Shown piece after piece: positions 1 through 8,819 of a stretch of DNA of 64,000 bases. The DNA is taken from the NCBI GenBank assembly GCA_031459715.1, contig JAVKIA010000003.1:62001-126000 (forward strand), given 5' to 3'. Position numbers and translations under genes: made by a program. The notes under the pieces are model-generated. The model worked only from the letters and a program-made list of their open reading frames with translations, was not told where the DNA came from and made no database searches. This DNA comes from Armatimonadota bacterium (GTDB lineage Bacteria > Sysuimicrobiota > Sysuimicrobiia > Sysuimicrobiales > Humicultoraceae). Position 1 is the stretch's first letter; every line of letters begins with the position of its first letter.

Positions 1-341
1 CAGCCAATGAAGCCTCCGGCGAGGATGGCTCCCACGGCCACGGCCATGGAGTACCGCGCCCCGTAGAGAACGCGGCTGAAGATGTCCCGGCCCAAATGGT
101 CGGTACCGAACCAGTGCGCTCTGCTGGGGGGCTGGAGGCGGTTGATGGGATCGATGGCTAGAGGATTGACCGGAGCCATAGCGGGACCCAGGACGAGCAC
201 AGCGGCCAGCCACGTGAGGATGACCACGCCGAAGAGAAAGCTGCGGTGATGCAGCAGCCTGAAGATTGCGGACCGCCGCCGCAGCGGCATCCACGCTGGG
301 GAGGCCGAGGCAGAGCCCGTTCGCGCCAGGTCGACGCTCAT
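1..341 (-). CDS. DppC-like ABC transporter permease, N-terminal part (cut by window edge)
   Basis: Inner-membrane permease subunit of an oligopeptide/nickel-type ABC importer. The first 113 residues are present; the rest lies before base 1. The N-terminus has a basic stretch, one hydrophobic segment at about residues 36-56, then the family hallmark [21 protein letters not shown] at residues 75-95, in which GTDxLGRDxxSR is diagnostic of DppC/OppC. The ATG at 341 lies 4 bp after the stop of the DppB-like gene at 346, so the two permeases are co-transcribed. The operon also carries the binding protein, a deacylase and an aldehyde dehydrogenase. Confidence 0.9.
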   Translation of the reverse strand, partial: MSVDLARTGSASASPAWMPLRRRSAIFRLLHHRSFLFGVVILTWLAAVLVLGPAMAPVNPLAIDPINRLQPPSRAHWFGTDHLGRDIFSRVLYGARYSMAVAVGAILAGGFIG

Positions 342-345
342 CCGC

Positions 346-1302
346 CTACGTGTACCGAATCCGGGGATTGAGCCAGGCGTAGGCTATGTCGATCCCCAGG
401 TTCACCAAAAAGACCCCGAGGGCGAAGATCAGGATCGCCCCCTGGACCAGGGCGTAGTCCCGCTGCGTGATGGCCTCCACCAGGAGGCTGCCGATGCCCA
501 CCCTGCCGAAGAGGGTCTCGATGATGGCCGACCCGCCCAGGGCCCGCCCCAGGGAGACGCCTATGACGGTCACCACCGGGATTAGGGCATTACGCAGGGC
601 GTGATGCCTCAGGACGATAGCCTCCGCCACCCCCTTGGCCCGGGCGGTGCGCACGTAGTCTTCGCCCAGCACTTCGAGCATGGCGCTACGCGTCATGCGG
701 GCGATGTAGGCAGCGCCGGCGAGGCCCAGGGCCACTGCGGGCAGGACCAGGTGGTGAACAATGTCAACTAAGTCGCCCTCGGCGCCCACGCCGATCACCG
801 GGAACATCCCAAACCTGACGGCGAAGACCAGGATGAGGACCATGCCGATCCAAAAGCGCGGCAGGCTGTACGCTGCCGTGGCCGCGGTGGTGGCCAGGTA
901 GTCCAGTGCGGTTCCGCGCCGCGTCGCCGCCACGACGCCCAGGGGAAGGCCCACCGCAACCTCGATAAGCAGCGCGGCCAGCGCAAGCTGGACGGTATAG
1001 GGAAGCTGACTGAAGACGATGCGCAGCACCGGCTCGCTCTGGGTGTAGGAGATGCCCAGGTCTCCCCGCAGCACGCGCCTCGCATACAGCCAGAACTGGA
1101 CCACCACCGGCCGGTCCAAGCCGAGCTGCCGGCGGATCAGCGCAATGTGCTCCGGGGACACCGATGCTTCGCTCTGGACCCGCGAGAGGTAGGCAGTAAC
1201 CGGATCACCGGGGGTCAGGCGGACCAGCGTGAAGGTAATGACAAGCACGACACACGCCTGCACCGCCGCCGCCAGCAATCTCCGGATGACGTATCCCGCC
1301 AC
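346..1302 (-). CDS. DppB-like ABC transporter permease
   Basis: Membrane-spanning subunit of a peptide/opine-type ABC importer, 318 aa, the usual length. It opens with [20 protein letters not shown] (first membrane segment) followed by RLTPGDP, the standard DppB start. The cytoplasmic EAA loop is seen as [10 protein letters not shown], followed by RNALIPVVT. The last helix ends [11 protein letters not shown], also typical. It lies 16 bp downstream of the substrate-binding protein gene and 4 bp upstream of the DppC-like gene. The substrate is unknown; the linked deacylase and aldehyde dehydrogenase point to an N-acylated amine or amino acid, which is an inference. Confidence 0.92.
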   Translation of the reverse strand: MAGYVIRRLLAAAVQACVVLVITFTLVRLTPGDPVTAYLSRVQSEASVSPEHIALIRRQLGLDRPVVVQFWLYARRVLRGDLGISYTQSEPVLRIVFSQLPYTVQLALAALLIEVAVGLPLGVVAATRRGTALDYLATTAATAAYSLPRFWIGMVLILVFAVRFGMFPVIGVGAEGDLVDIVHHLVLPAVALGLAGAAYIARMTRSAMLEVLGEDYVRTARAKGVAEAIVLRHHALRNALIPVVTVIGVSLGRALGGSAIIETLFGRVGIGSLLVEAITQRDYALVQGAILIFALGVFLVNLGIDIAYAWLNPRIRYT

Positions 1303-1318
1303 TGCCGAGCCCTCGGCC

Positions 1319-2875
1319 TTACCTTCCGATCTTGATCGTCTCGCCCCAGAACATATTGAAAGCCCCCGGGGTCAGGGATTGGACCGGAGATCGCCAGGCC
1401 ATCTCCAGGTGCCGGTAGAAGAGAGGGATAATGGGCAGATCCGTCATCAGCTTTCGCTGCAGCGCGCGGTAAATCTGCGCGCGGTGCGTCTCGTTGATCG
1501 TAATCCGGCCGGCGTCGATCAGGGCGTCAACATCGCTGTCCTTATAGTGGAAGAAATTGGAACCATACGGCGGTACCGCATCGGAGTGGAAGACGTCCCA
1601 GAAGAAGAGGTGCGGGTCGCCTGGACGGGATGTGGCGGAGATGGTGATGTCGAATTTCCCCTGGTCACGGCGGTCGAAGGCGGTGGTGGCGTCTAGCACA
1701 TCGAGTTTGACCTGCAAGCCCACTGCCTGCCACTGCGCCGCTAGGATCTCTGCGACCGTGGTCTCCGGCTCGCGCTTCTGGATCATGAAGGTGATGGGGA
1801 ACCCGCTCGGGTAGCCAGCTTCCCGCAGAAGCTGCCGTGCGCGGCTCGGATCGTAGGGATACGTGGGAACATCCGAGCTCCCGCCGAAGAGCTCCGGAGG
1901 ACGCATGACCATGGCCATCTCGTCCAGGTCCGGAAGCGCGGCCGCGATGGCACGGCGGTCAATGGCGTGGGCCAGCGCACGGCGCACCCGGACATCCTGG
2001 GCCGGCTTGAAGTCGGGTCCGAACTGCACCTGAAACAGATTGTAGCGCTCAATCACGCGGGCTGTCTTGATGTTTGGGTCCTGGCGCAGCAGACGGACCA
2101 CCTCGGGATTTCCCCGCGTCTGGATGATCTGCAGGTCGCCCCGCCGCAAGGCGGCCGCTGCCGTGTTCTCGTCCCCTACGTGCACGAAGGTGATCTGTCG
2201 CACGGCTGGCTTCCCCCGGAAGTACCCGTCATGCGCCCTCACTACTACCTCTCCGGCTGCCGTCAGCTCCACCAACTCAAAGGGGCCTGTCCCCACAGGG
2301 CCCTTGGCGAAGGCGCCCGCAAGCTGTTCCACGGCCTTCTTCGAAACGATCAGACCCGGCCGGTAGGAGACCACTGTCCACATGAATGGCGCGTCCCGTT
2401 CCTTTAGTGTGATCCGCACGGTGTACCGATCCACGGCTTCTACGCTCTTGATGTTCTGCAGGGCCTTATAGAACGTAAGCTGAGGATCGCTTATCTGGCG
2501 CTGGTAGGAGAAGACCACATCCTCAGCCGTCAACTCCCCGAGCCCCTTATGAAACTGGACGCCGCGACGGAGCTGGAATGTGTAGACTAGGCCGTCTGGT
2601 GAAACGGTCCATTTCTCGGCCAGATCCGCCTCGAGCTCCTTGGGGTCCGGTCCCGGCTTCCAACGCACAAGCCAGTTGAAGAGGTTCGGGTAGACGAACC
2701 AATCCGATGTGTACCGCCAGCGCGCGGGATCGTACACGCCGCCAGCGCGCGCGAACTGCAGCCGAGCACGAATGGCCGGCCGCGTGTCCTGTTGCGCGGA
2801 TAGCGGCTGCGGGAGTAGCGGCAAGGCACCCGCGGCCGTCAGCAAGCTGATGAGCAGAATCAGGGCGATCCTCAT
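1319..2875 (-). CDS. ABC transporter substrate-binding protein, family 5 (DppA-like)
   Basis: Secreted or lipid-free solute receptor of the adjacent DppBC permeases, 518 aa. The chosen ATG at 2875 gives a clean signal peptide (MRIALILLISLLTAAGALPL, cleavage near LSAQQ) and has GGGAGGAGG just upstream; a longer reading frame exists but overlaps the previous gene. Domain order is normal: N-lobe motif LTAEDVVFSYQR, then GPVGTGPFELVE, VRVRRALAHAIDR, the hinge YDPSRARQLLREAGY, and the C-lobe ending at LPIIPLFYRH. It serves in this window as the normal-order comparator for the permuted receptor at 33218-34762. Ligand unknown. Confidence 0.92.
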   Translation of the reverse strand: MRIALILLISLLTAAGALPLLPQPLSAQQDTRPAIRARLQFARAGGVYDPARWRYTSDWFVYPNLFNWLVRWKPGPDPKELEADLAEKWTVSPDGLVYTFQLRRGVQFHKGLGELTAEDVVFSYQRQISDPQLTFYKALQNIKSVEAVDRYTVRITLKERDAPFMWTVVSYRPGLIVSKKAVEQLAGAFAKGPVGTGPFELVELTAAGEVVVRAHDGYFRGKPAVRQITFVHVGDENTAAAALRRGDLQIIQTRGNPEVVRLLRQDPNIKTARVIERYNLFQVQFGPDFKPAQDVRVRRALAHAIDRRAIAAALPDLDEMAMVMRPPELFGGSSDVPTYPYDPSRARQLLREAGYPSGFPITFMIQKREPETTVAEILAAQWQAVGLQVKLDVLDATTAFDRRDQGKFDITISATSRPGDPHLFFWDVFHSDAVPPYGSNFFHYKDSDVDALIDAGRITINETHRAQIYRALQRKLMTDLPIIPLFYRHLEMAWRSPVQSLTPGAFNMFWGETIKIGR

Positions 2876-2895
2876 GGCCTCCTCCCTTCCCGCGC

Positions 2896-3957
2896 TCAGA
2901 CCAGACCCAGGGCCAGAACTTGCTGCTCCAGCGGGGGCACACTGCGTCGCGTCCACTCCTCGCGGTCAGTCTGGTAGACGTTGCATACCCGCGCCCCTGT
3001 GGCCACTGTGGGCAACAACGAGCACCGCACAACAATGCCGTTGAAGGGAGAGCGCAGCTCTTCCAGCACATCGCCAAACATGTCGCGGATCTCCGCGACG
3101 ACCTGACCGGTGCGTACGTAGTCTCCCGGCTTCACCTTCAGGTAAGACATGCCTCCCCGATTCGCTGTCACTTCGTAGCGCGTTGTCACCTCGACCTGCA
3201 TCGATGGCAGCTCGGGCTCGCCGTCCAGCGCGCCCACATACTTCAGGAAGTTGCGGATCCCACGCAGGAGGATGGAGACGAAGGGCTCCAGGGCCCGCCA
3301 GCCCTCGCCGGCTTCTATGGCCACCGTGGGTATGCCGCGCTTGTTAAGGATGGCATCCACGCCGCCGTGGGCCGGGCGCTTCCACAGGTGGATGATCTCA
3401 TAGCCGATGGCGCGGCCCATCTCCAGGCGCTGCTTCTGCACCTCCTCGCGCTCTGCTCCCGTGATGGTCACCATAGTGCGGGGGTAGTTGACGCTGTCCA
3501 GGTGGGTCGCATGCACGTCGAGACCGTACTGCGCATTGGCAGCGATCGCCTCGGTCATCGCGGCCACCACCCGGGCGCTCATGATGCCAGCGGCGTCCCC
3601 GCTGGCCATGCCGGCCACATCCCCCGGGTTGGGCGCGTCCAGCGGGAAGTGTCGCGAGCGGAAGGCCCAGGCGGGAGGGTTGACGACCGGCACAGCGATC
3701 ACCGTGCCCCTCACCACGTCGGGCGTCAGCTCCCGAAGTAGCGCCGCCACGGCCGCCATCCCCGCAGGCTCTTCGCCGTGCTGGCCGGCCATCACCAGCA
3801 CCGTAGGCCCCTGGCGTCTCCCCGCGATGACACCCACCGGGATGCCGAGGCGAGACCCGCTCGCCAGCTCGCCCACGTGCACCAGATAACGGGAAACGGT
3901 GCCGGGGCGAAACGATTGGCTCTTGAACTCCGAGGGGGTGACGTCCTGTGCGTTCAT
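2896..3957 (-). CDS. Succinylglutamate desuccinylase/aspartoacylase family hydrolase
   Basis: Zinc-dependent deacylase of the M14-like AstE/AspA family, 353 aa, cytoplasmic. The zinc-binding HxxE is in GQHGEEPAG (His60, Glu63), and a later DVHATHLD supplies a further His. The C-terminal about 90 residues form the beta-barrel-like extension of this family (VKPGDYVRTGQVVAEIRD). Such enzymes release an acyl group from an N-acyl amino acid or amide. It lies 20 bp upstream of the binding-protein start and 23 bp downstream of the aldehyde dehydrogenase, so imported substrate may be deacylated then oxidised; this order of steps is inferred. Exact substrate cannot be read from sequence. Confidence 0.85.
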   Translation of the reverse strand: MNAQDVTPSEFKSQSFRPGTVSRYLVHVGELASGSRLGIPVGVIAGRRQGPTVLVMAGQHGEEPAGMAAVAALLRELTPDVVRGTVIAVPVVNPPAWAFRSRHFPLDAPNPGDVAGMASGDAAGIMSARVVAAMTEAIAANAQYGLDVHATHLDSVNYPRTMVTITGAEREEVQKQRLEMGRAIGYEIIHLWKRPAHGGVDAILNKRGIPTVAIEAGEGWRALEPFVSILLRGIRNFLKYVGALDGEPELPSMQVEVTTRYEVTANRGGMSYLKVKPGDYVRTGQVVAEIRDMFGDVLEELRSPFNGIVVRCSLLPTVATGARVCNVYQTDREEWTRRSVPPLEQQVLALGLV

Positions 3958-3980
3958 GGCTGCCTCCTTCCGGCGTGGAT

Positions 3981-5420
3981 CTACTGGTAGAAGAGGACGA
4001 TCCGTGTTTCGCTCATCTCCTCAATGGCGTAGCGTGGCCCTTCCCGACCGAAGCCGCTGTCCTTTGTCCCTCCATACGGCATCAGGTCGGCGCGGGTGCT
4101 GCTGGTCCCGTTCACGATCACGCCGCCGACTCGCAGCTCCCGTGCCGCACGCAACGCCTTGCCCAGGTCACGGGTGAAGATCCCGGCCTGAAGACCGTAC
4201 GGGCCCGCGTTGACCAGGCGCAGCGCCTCGTCCAAGCTGTCGTAGGCGCGGACAGAGACCACCGGAGCGAAGATCTCCTCGCAGACCACCGCGGCATCGT
4301 CAGGAACATCTACTAGGATGGTCGGGTACAGTACGGGCCCCTGGCGTGTCCCACCAACGACCACCGTGGCTCCTCGGGCCACCGCCTCCTGCACGCGCTG
4401 CTCGGCCTGGACGGCCTTCTGCTCGTCGATCATGGGTCCCACATCGGTGTGGGGATCCCGGGGATCCCCAACCTTCAGCCGCTCGGTGGCGAAGCGCAGG
4501 GCCTCCACCAGAGAGGCGTAAATCGCCCCCTGGGCCAGGATACGTTGCACCGAGGTACAGACCTGGCCGGCCTTGCGGAACGCCCCGTTGACGATCAGCG
4601 GCACCGCTCGCTCCAAGTCCCCGTCCTCGCACACGATGGTGGCAGAGATGTTCCCCAGCTCCATACAGCTGCGACGCAGCCCGACGAACCGCTGGATCTC
4701 GCGGCCCACGTCCGTGCTGCCCGTGAAGGTATAGAAGCGGATGCGCGTATCCTCACACAGCCACCGCCCGACCTCTCCTCCGCGACCTGTGACGACGTTG
4801 AGGTGCCCCGGCGGCAGGCCGGCCTCCAGGAACAGCTCGGCTAGGCGCAGTGCGGTGATGGGGGTGGGTGTGGCCGGCTTGAGGACAACCGTATTCCCCG
4901 CGGCCAGAGCAGGTGCAACCTTGTGGCAGACCGTGTTCAGTGGGCTGTTGAACGGGGTAATGGCACAGACCACCCCCAGAGGTACGCGCAAGGTGAACGC
5001 CAAGCTACCCTCGAAGCCCGGGGCGCTCTGAATCGGCACGACCTCTCCCCCTATCCGCTTCGCCTCCTCTGCTGAGACCTGCAGGGTCTGCACCGCCCTG
5101 CGGATATCTCCGCGGACGTCCCGCCATGTGAAACCTGATTCGGCAATCATCATCCGGGCCAGCTCCTCCTCGTGCTGGCCGATGGCCTCGGCGACCCGAT
5201 ACAGGATGCGCCAGCGCTCCTGGGGGGAGAGGGGACGTGCCGCAAAGGCTGCCTCGGCCGCAGCCACGGCTTCCCGGACATCCTCCCGACTGGCCTGGGG
5301 GACTCGTCCGATCACCTCTCCTGTGTACTTGTCCAGGACGGAGAGTGTCGCCTCGGCATCGACCCACTCGGAGCCGATCAACATGCGGTAGCAGGGTGCC
5401 TCAGAAGGAGTGACGGCCAC
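3981..5420 (-). CDS. NAD(P)+-dependent aldehyde dehydrogenase
   Basis: Aldehyde dehydrogenase superfamily enzyme, 479 aa. The catalytic Cys lies in GQVCTSVQR and the general-base Glu in MELGNIS. The NAD-binding region includes FNSPLNTVCHKVAPALAAGN and FTGSTDVGREI. The C-terminal PYGGTKDSGFGREGPRYA is typical of succinate-semialdehyde, lactaldehyde or glyceraldehyde-type members. The GTG start at 5420 has AGGAGCG 4 bp upstream and overlaps the end of the GntR gene by 20 bp, indicating translational coupling. It probably oxidises an aldehyde made from the imported compound; the specific aldehyde is not identifiable. Confidence 0.9.
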   Translation of the reverse strand: MAVTPSEAPCYRMLIGSEWVDAEATLSVLDKYTGEVIGRVPQASREDVREAVAAAEAAFAARPLSPQERWRILYRVAEAIGQHEEELARMMIAESGFTWRDVRGDIRRAVQTLQVSAEEAKRIGGEVVPIQSAPGFEGSLAFTLRVPLGVVCAITPFNSPLNTVCHKVAPALAAGNTVVLKPATPTPITALRLAELFLEAGLPPGHLNVVTGRGGEVGRWLCEDTRIRFYTFTGSTDVGREIQRFVGLRRSCMELGNISATIVCEDGDLERAVPLIVNGAFRKAGQVCTSVQRILAQGAIYASLVEALRFATERLKVGDPRDPHTDVGPMIDEQKAVQAEQRVQEAVARGATVVVGGTRQGPVLYPTILVDVPDDAAVVCEEIFAPVVSVRAYDSLDEALRLVNAGPYGLQAGIFTRDLGKALRAARELRVGGVIVNGTSSTRADLMPYGGTKDSGFGREGPRYAIEEMSETRIVLFYQ

Positions 5421-6126
5421 CGCTCCTGCCTCCCGGGCCCGTCCTCGGGCCGTGCATCTTCAGACGCGTCCGCATGGCATTCTCCTTGTGACGCCGCGCT
5501 GCCGCCTCTGCCCCCTCGGCGTCCCGCGCCACAATGGCCGCCAGCAGATCCCGGTGCTCTTGCAGGGCCTGCTGCGCCCGTTCCGGACTTGAGAGCGTGG
5601 AGTACTCGAACCGTTGGATGGAGTACTGCAGGCGCTTGAGCAAGTCTCCCAGGCGGGTGTTGCGGGCGGCTCGGTAGATGGCCTCATGGAATTCCTGGTT
5701 CAGATGGCTGAGGTGCTGATGATCGCCCTGCCGCGTGGCTTCGGCGATCTGGTCGTTGAGGTGCTGTAGCAACTCTAGCTCTCCCGGCGAGGCGCGCTGC
5801 GCGGCAAGTTGCGCAGCCACCCCTTCCTGGGCGATGCGGATGGCGTAGATGTCCTCGACGTCCTGGGGCGTGATGCTGGCCACAACCGCTCCCAGACGGG
5901 GCACGCCCTCCAGAAACCCCTCCGCCTCCAGGCGCTGCATGGCCTGACGCACGGGAGTGCGGCTGACACCCAGCGTGGCGGCCAGGGTACGGTCCTGCAG
6001 GCGATAGCCCTCGGGGAGGATGCTGCGGACGATGGCTTCGCGCAGAGTGCGGTAGATGACCTCTCCGCGCAGACCGCCGCGCTCGAAGAGTTTCTTCAAC
6101 TGGGTCAGCTGGGCGAGTTGTGTCAC
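5401..6126 (-). CDS. GntR-family regulator, FCD (FadR/VanR) subfamily
   Basis: Transcription regulator, 241 aa: winged helix-turn-helix at residues 20-85 (GVSRTPVRQAMQRLEAEGF) and a helical FCD ligand domain from about residue 95 (VEDIYAIRIAQEG). The start is GTG at 6126 and no strong ribosome site is visible. It is the first gene of the operon that continues with the aldehyde dehydrogenase, deacylase and DppABC transporter, so it likely represses that operon in response to a pathway metabolite. It is a close paralogue of the protein at 6332-7036. Candidate operators lie at 6204-6235. Confidence 0.9.
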   Translation of the reverse strand: MTQLAQLTQLKKLFERGGLRGEVIYRTLREAIVRSILPEGYRLQDRTLAATLGVSRTPVRQAMQRLEAEGFLEGVPRLGAVVASITPQDVEDIYAIRIAQEGVAAQLAAQRASPGELELLQHLNDQIAEATRQGDHQHLSHLNQEFHEAIYRAARNTRLGDLLKRLQYSIQRFEYSTLSSPERAQQALQEHRDLLAAIVARDAEGAEAAARRHKENAMRTRLKMHGPRTGPGGRSGGRHSF

Positions 6127-6203
6127 GGCATTCCGGGTGGCACACTGCCCGCCATCGCATGGCTCTCCCCCTCGCCGGGCAAGCCCAACCGAGAGGGAAT
6201 CCC

Positions 6204-6235
6204 TTGGTATACAAGAATACTACTTTGTCTACCAA
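6204..6235. promoter_or_regulatory. Candidate GntR (FCD) operator pair
   Basis: Two palindromic 11-12 bp sites occur upstream of the GTG start at 6126: TTGGTATACAAG (6204-6215) and TTGTCTACCAA (6225-6235). They resemble the TNGTNNNACNA consensus known for FCD-type GntR proteins and are 21 bp apart, about two helical turns. The related regulator gene at 7036 has similar GTATAC sites in front of it. Function is inferred from position and form. Confidence 0.55.
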
Positions 6236-6331
6236 TGTCAACGCCACTGTGGATGGACACGTAACGCGGGGCGGCGGGATCGCCCGAGGCCCTCCAGCGC
6301 CGGGGAAGACATTAACGGGCTGGGCGAACCC

Positions 6332-7036
6332 CTACCGCTTCGAGGCGACGGGCTGCTGATAGATGGCCAGTCGAACGAGCTTGGCCCTCTCCTTGTGGGC
6401 CCTGGCCAGGGCCTCCGCCCGGTCGGCGTCTCGCGCGCGAATCGCCTGGATCAGCTCCTCGTGCTCCGCCACCGAGGCCTCCGCCCGCTCGGGGACAGAA
6501 AGGGTGGATCGTCGGAACCGCTGCACGGAATCATGAAGGGTGTTCAGCAGTGCGGCAAGTCGTCGGTTGCGCGTAGCCTGATATAGAGCGCCGTGAAACT
6601 CCCTGTTTAGAGAGGTAATTGCCTGCAGGTCCCGCCGCCGCACCGCCGCAGCGAACTGGTCGTTCAAACGGGCCAGCAACTCAATCTCTGCCGAAGACGC
6701 GCGCTGCGCAGCCAGGCGGGCGGCAACACCTTCCAGGGCGATGCGGATGACATAGATATCCTCCACATCCTGGGCGGTAATGCTGGACACAACCACGCCC
6801 TGCCGCGCGGTGGTCTCCACGAACCCTTCGCTCTCTAGCCGCTGCATCGCCTCGCGCACGGGTGTGCGGCTCACCTGCAGCGCATTGGCGAGGACCCGAT
6901 CCTGCAGGCGGTATCCCTCCGGCAGGACACCACGGACGATGGCATCCCGCAGGGTGCGGTAAACAACCTCCCCACGAAGGCCGTCCCGCTCGTAGAGTTT
7001 CTTCAGCCTGGCCAGCTGATCGACTTCGGAAGCCAT
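6332..7036 (-). CDS. GntR-family regulator, FCD subfamily (paralogue of 5401-6126)
   Basis: Transcription regulator, 234 aa, with the same architecture as its downstream neighbour: LKKLYERDGLRGEVVYRTLR start, helix-turn-helix VSRTPVREAMQRLESEGF, then FCD domain (VEDIYVIRIALEGVAARLAA). More than half of the residues over the first 130 match the protein at 5401-6126, so a tandem duplication is likely. The gene has its own promoter region with GTATAC sites at 7063-7092 and GGGAGGT about 15 bp before the ATG. It may control the same operon or the ABC operon upstream at 7270-12593; sequence alone does not decide. Confidence 0.9.
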   Translation of the reverse strand: MASEVDQLARLKKLYERDGLRGEVVYRTLRDAIVRGVLPEGYRLQDRVLANALQVSRTPVREAMQRLESEGFVETTARQGVVVSSITAQDVEDIYVIRIALEGVAARLAAQRASSAEIELLARLNDQFAAAVRRRDLQAITSLNREFHGALYQATRNRRLAALLNTLHDSVQRFRRSTLSVPERAEASVAEHEELIQAIRARDADRAEALARAHKERAKLVRLAIYQQPVASKR

Positions 7037-7062
7037 GCGTCCCTGTCTTTACCTCCCTCAGA

Positions 7063-7092
7063 AATATACAACAGCGGACAAAAGTATACCAC
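7063..7092. promoter_or_regulatory. Candidate GntR (FCD) operator pair
   Basis: Upstream of the ATG at 7036 are ATATACAAC (7064-7072) and AGTATACCAC (7083-7092), two half-matched copies of the same GTATAC-centred motif found at 6204-6235. The spacing between centres is about 20 bp. This suggests the paralogous regulators recognise similar DNA and may cross-regulate. Confidence 0.45.
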
Positions 7093-7269
7093 ACTGCAAC
7101 CTCCTGCTCGCTCTGCCCTCCCCGCAGCCGAAGGGGACGTTTCCGCCCAACGATGAGCCGGCGCAGGCCTTCAGGCGAGAGCGAGGCCAGGCTGCAGATC
7201 ACAGGGTCGGCCGGAGCGGGATGGGCGCCCCCGGGAGATGGCCAGGGTGACCATACCGGCCCGCCAGGC

Positions 7270-8037
7270 TCAGTACCGCCCGACCTCGCGGACGTACCTG
7301 CCCAGCAGCCGGTTGCCCACCGTCCGCCACAGCCGGTCGGTGAGGAAGCCCAGCAGGCCCAGCAGGACGATCCCCGCAAACATCCAGTCGATGCGGAAGA
7401 ACAGCCGCGAAGTCCAGATCAGGTTGCCCAACCCCGTGTGTGCGGCCAGCATCTCCGCGGCTATGATTACCAGGAAGGACGAGGCCATGGCCAGGCGCAT
7501 GCCCACGTAGATGTACGGGACGGCGGCCGGAATGGTCACATGGATGAACGTCTGCCAGCCCGTGGCTCCCAGGCTGCGGGCGGCGTAGAGCTTCTCCTCC
7601 TCCACCGCCCCCACCCCGGTGGCTGTATTGATCATGACGATGAAGCCGGTGGCGTAGATGATGAGGAGGATGCGCGAGAGCTCTCCCACGCCGAACCAGA
7701 CCATGAACAGGGTGATCAGGGCGATGGCCGGGATGAAGCGGAAGAAGTGCAGGAAGGGGTCAACGATGCTCTTGGCCACCCGGGAGGTTCCCACCACCAG
7801 CCCGACGGGAATGGCGATGAGACTTCCCAGCAGCCAGCCGGTGAACACGCGCGCCAGGCTCGCGCCCACCGCGGGCAGGAGGGTACCCCGCCGGGCGAGC
7901 TCTACGGCGCCCGCCAGGATCTTCGGTGGGGCGGGCAGGAAGAAGGGATCGATGAGTGTAGTCGAGGCCCAGTGCCACAGTGCGACGAACGCCACCACCG
8001 CCAGGGCGGAGATCAGCCCATGGCTCCGCGCGACCAC
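7270..8037 (-). CDS. SsuC/TauC-type ABC transporter permease
   Basis: Inner-membrane permease, 255 aa, with six predicted hydrophobic segments. The EAA loop reads EEEKLYAARSLGATGWQTFI followed by TIPAAVPYIYVGMRLA, typical of sulfonate/nitrate/taurine-type (SsuC, TauC, NrtB) permeases. The GTG start at 8037 overlaps the end of the ATPase gene by 25 bp. It is the last gene of the operon beginning at 12593. Confidence 0.9.
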   Translation of the reverse strand: MVARSHGLISALAVVAFVALWHWASTTLIDPFFLPAPPKILAGAVELARRGTLLPAVGASLARVFTGWLLGSLIAIPVGLVVGTSRVAKSIVDPFLHFFRFIPAIALITLFMVWFGVGELSRILLIIYATGFIVMINTATGVGAVEEEKLYAARSLGATGWQTFIHVTIPAAVPYIYVGMRLAMASSFLVIIAAEMLAAHTGLGNLIWTSRLFFRIDWMFAGIVLLGLLGFLTDRLWRTVGNRLLGRYVREVGRY

Positions 8038-8819
8038 GCCGCCATAACCTCCTCCTCTATGTCTCGCTCGATCTGCCGGTAAAGGGCGGCGAATTCGCCC
8101 CCCGTCTCGTCCCGCGGATAGGGGAGGTTCACCTCGTAGATGACCTTAATGCGGGCCGAGGGGCCGGCTGTCATCACGGCCACACGCTGGCCAAGGAGCA
8201 GCGCCTCCCGGATGTCGTGAGTGACATAGACGATGGTCTTGCCCACCTCGCGCCAGATGCGTACGATCTCCCGCTGCATGATCTTGCGAGTCTGCGCGTC
8301 CAGGGCGGCGAAGGGCTCGTCCATCAGGAGGACGGCCGGATCCACGGCCAGGGCCCGCGCGATCTGCACCCGCTGCTTCATCCCCCCGGAGAGCTCGCGC
8401 GGGTACTTCTGCTCATGCCCGGTCAGGCCCACGGTGGCTATGAGGCGCCGGGCATGCGCCCGCCGCTCCGGCAGCGACCGGCCGGACATGCGCAGACCGA
8501 ACTCCACGTTCTCCTGCACAGTGAGCCAGTCGAACAGCGGAGCGTCCACAGACTGGAAGACCATCCCCCGGTCCCGGCCGGGAGTGCGCACGGGAACGCC
8601 CGACGAGAGGATCTCTCCACTTGTGGGGGTGAAGAACCCGGCGATCAGCCGCAGCAGCGTGGACTTTCCGCAGCCACTGGGGCCCAGGAGGATGAAGATC
8701 TCGCCCCGACGGATGACCAGGGAGATGCGCTCCAGAACGCGCTCCTCGCGGCCGCGGGCCCGGAAGGTCATGGACAGATCCTGGAGGGTGAGTGCTGCGT
8801 CAGGGGAGACCGTGCTCAC
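8013..8819 (-). CDS. SsuB/TauB-type ABC transporter ATP-binding protein
   Basis: Cytoplasmic ATPase of the NMT1-type importer, 268 aa. Walker A GPSGCGKST, Q-loop MVFQSVDAPLFDWLTV, signature ELSGGMKQRVQIARAL, Walker B VLLMDEPFAALD and switch His in YVTHDIREA are all present. A longer upstream frame exists, but the start is set at the GTG at 8819, whose GTGA overlaps the TGA of the preceding hydrolase gene by 4 bp and directly precedes the conserved domain. The overlap indicates coupled translation. Confidence 0.92.
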   Translation of the reverse strand: MSTVSPDAALTLQDLSMTFRARGREERVLERISLVIRRGEIFILLGPSGCGKSTLLRLIAGFFTPTSGEILSSGVPVRTPGRDRGMVFQSVDAPLFDWLTVQENVEFGLRMSGRSLPERRAHARRLIATVGLTGHEQKYPRELSGGMKQRVQIARALAVDPAVLLMDEPFAALDAQTRKIMQREIVRIWREVGKTIVYVTHDIREALLLGQRVAVMTAGPSARIKVIYEVNLPYPRDETGGEFAALYRQIERDIEEEVMAAWSRGAMG

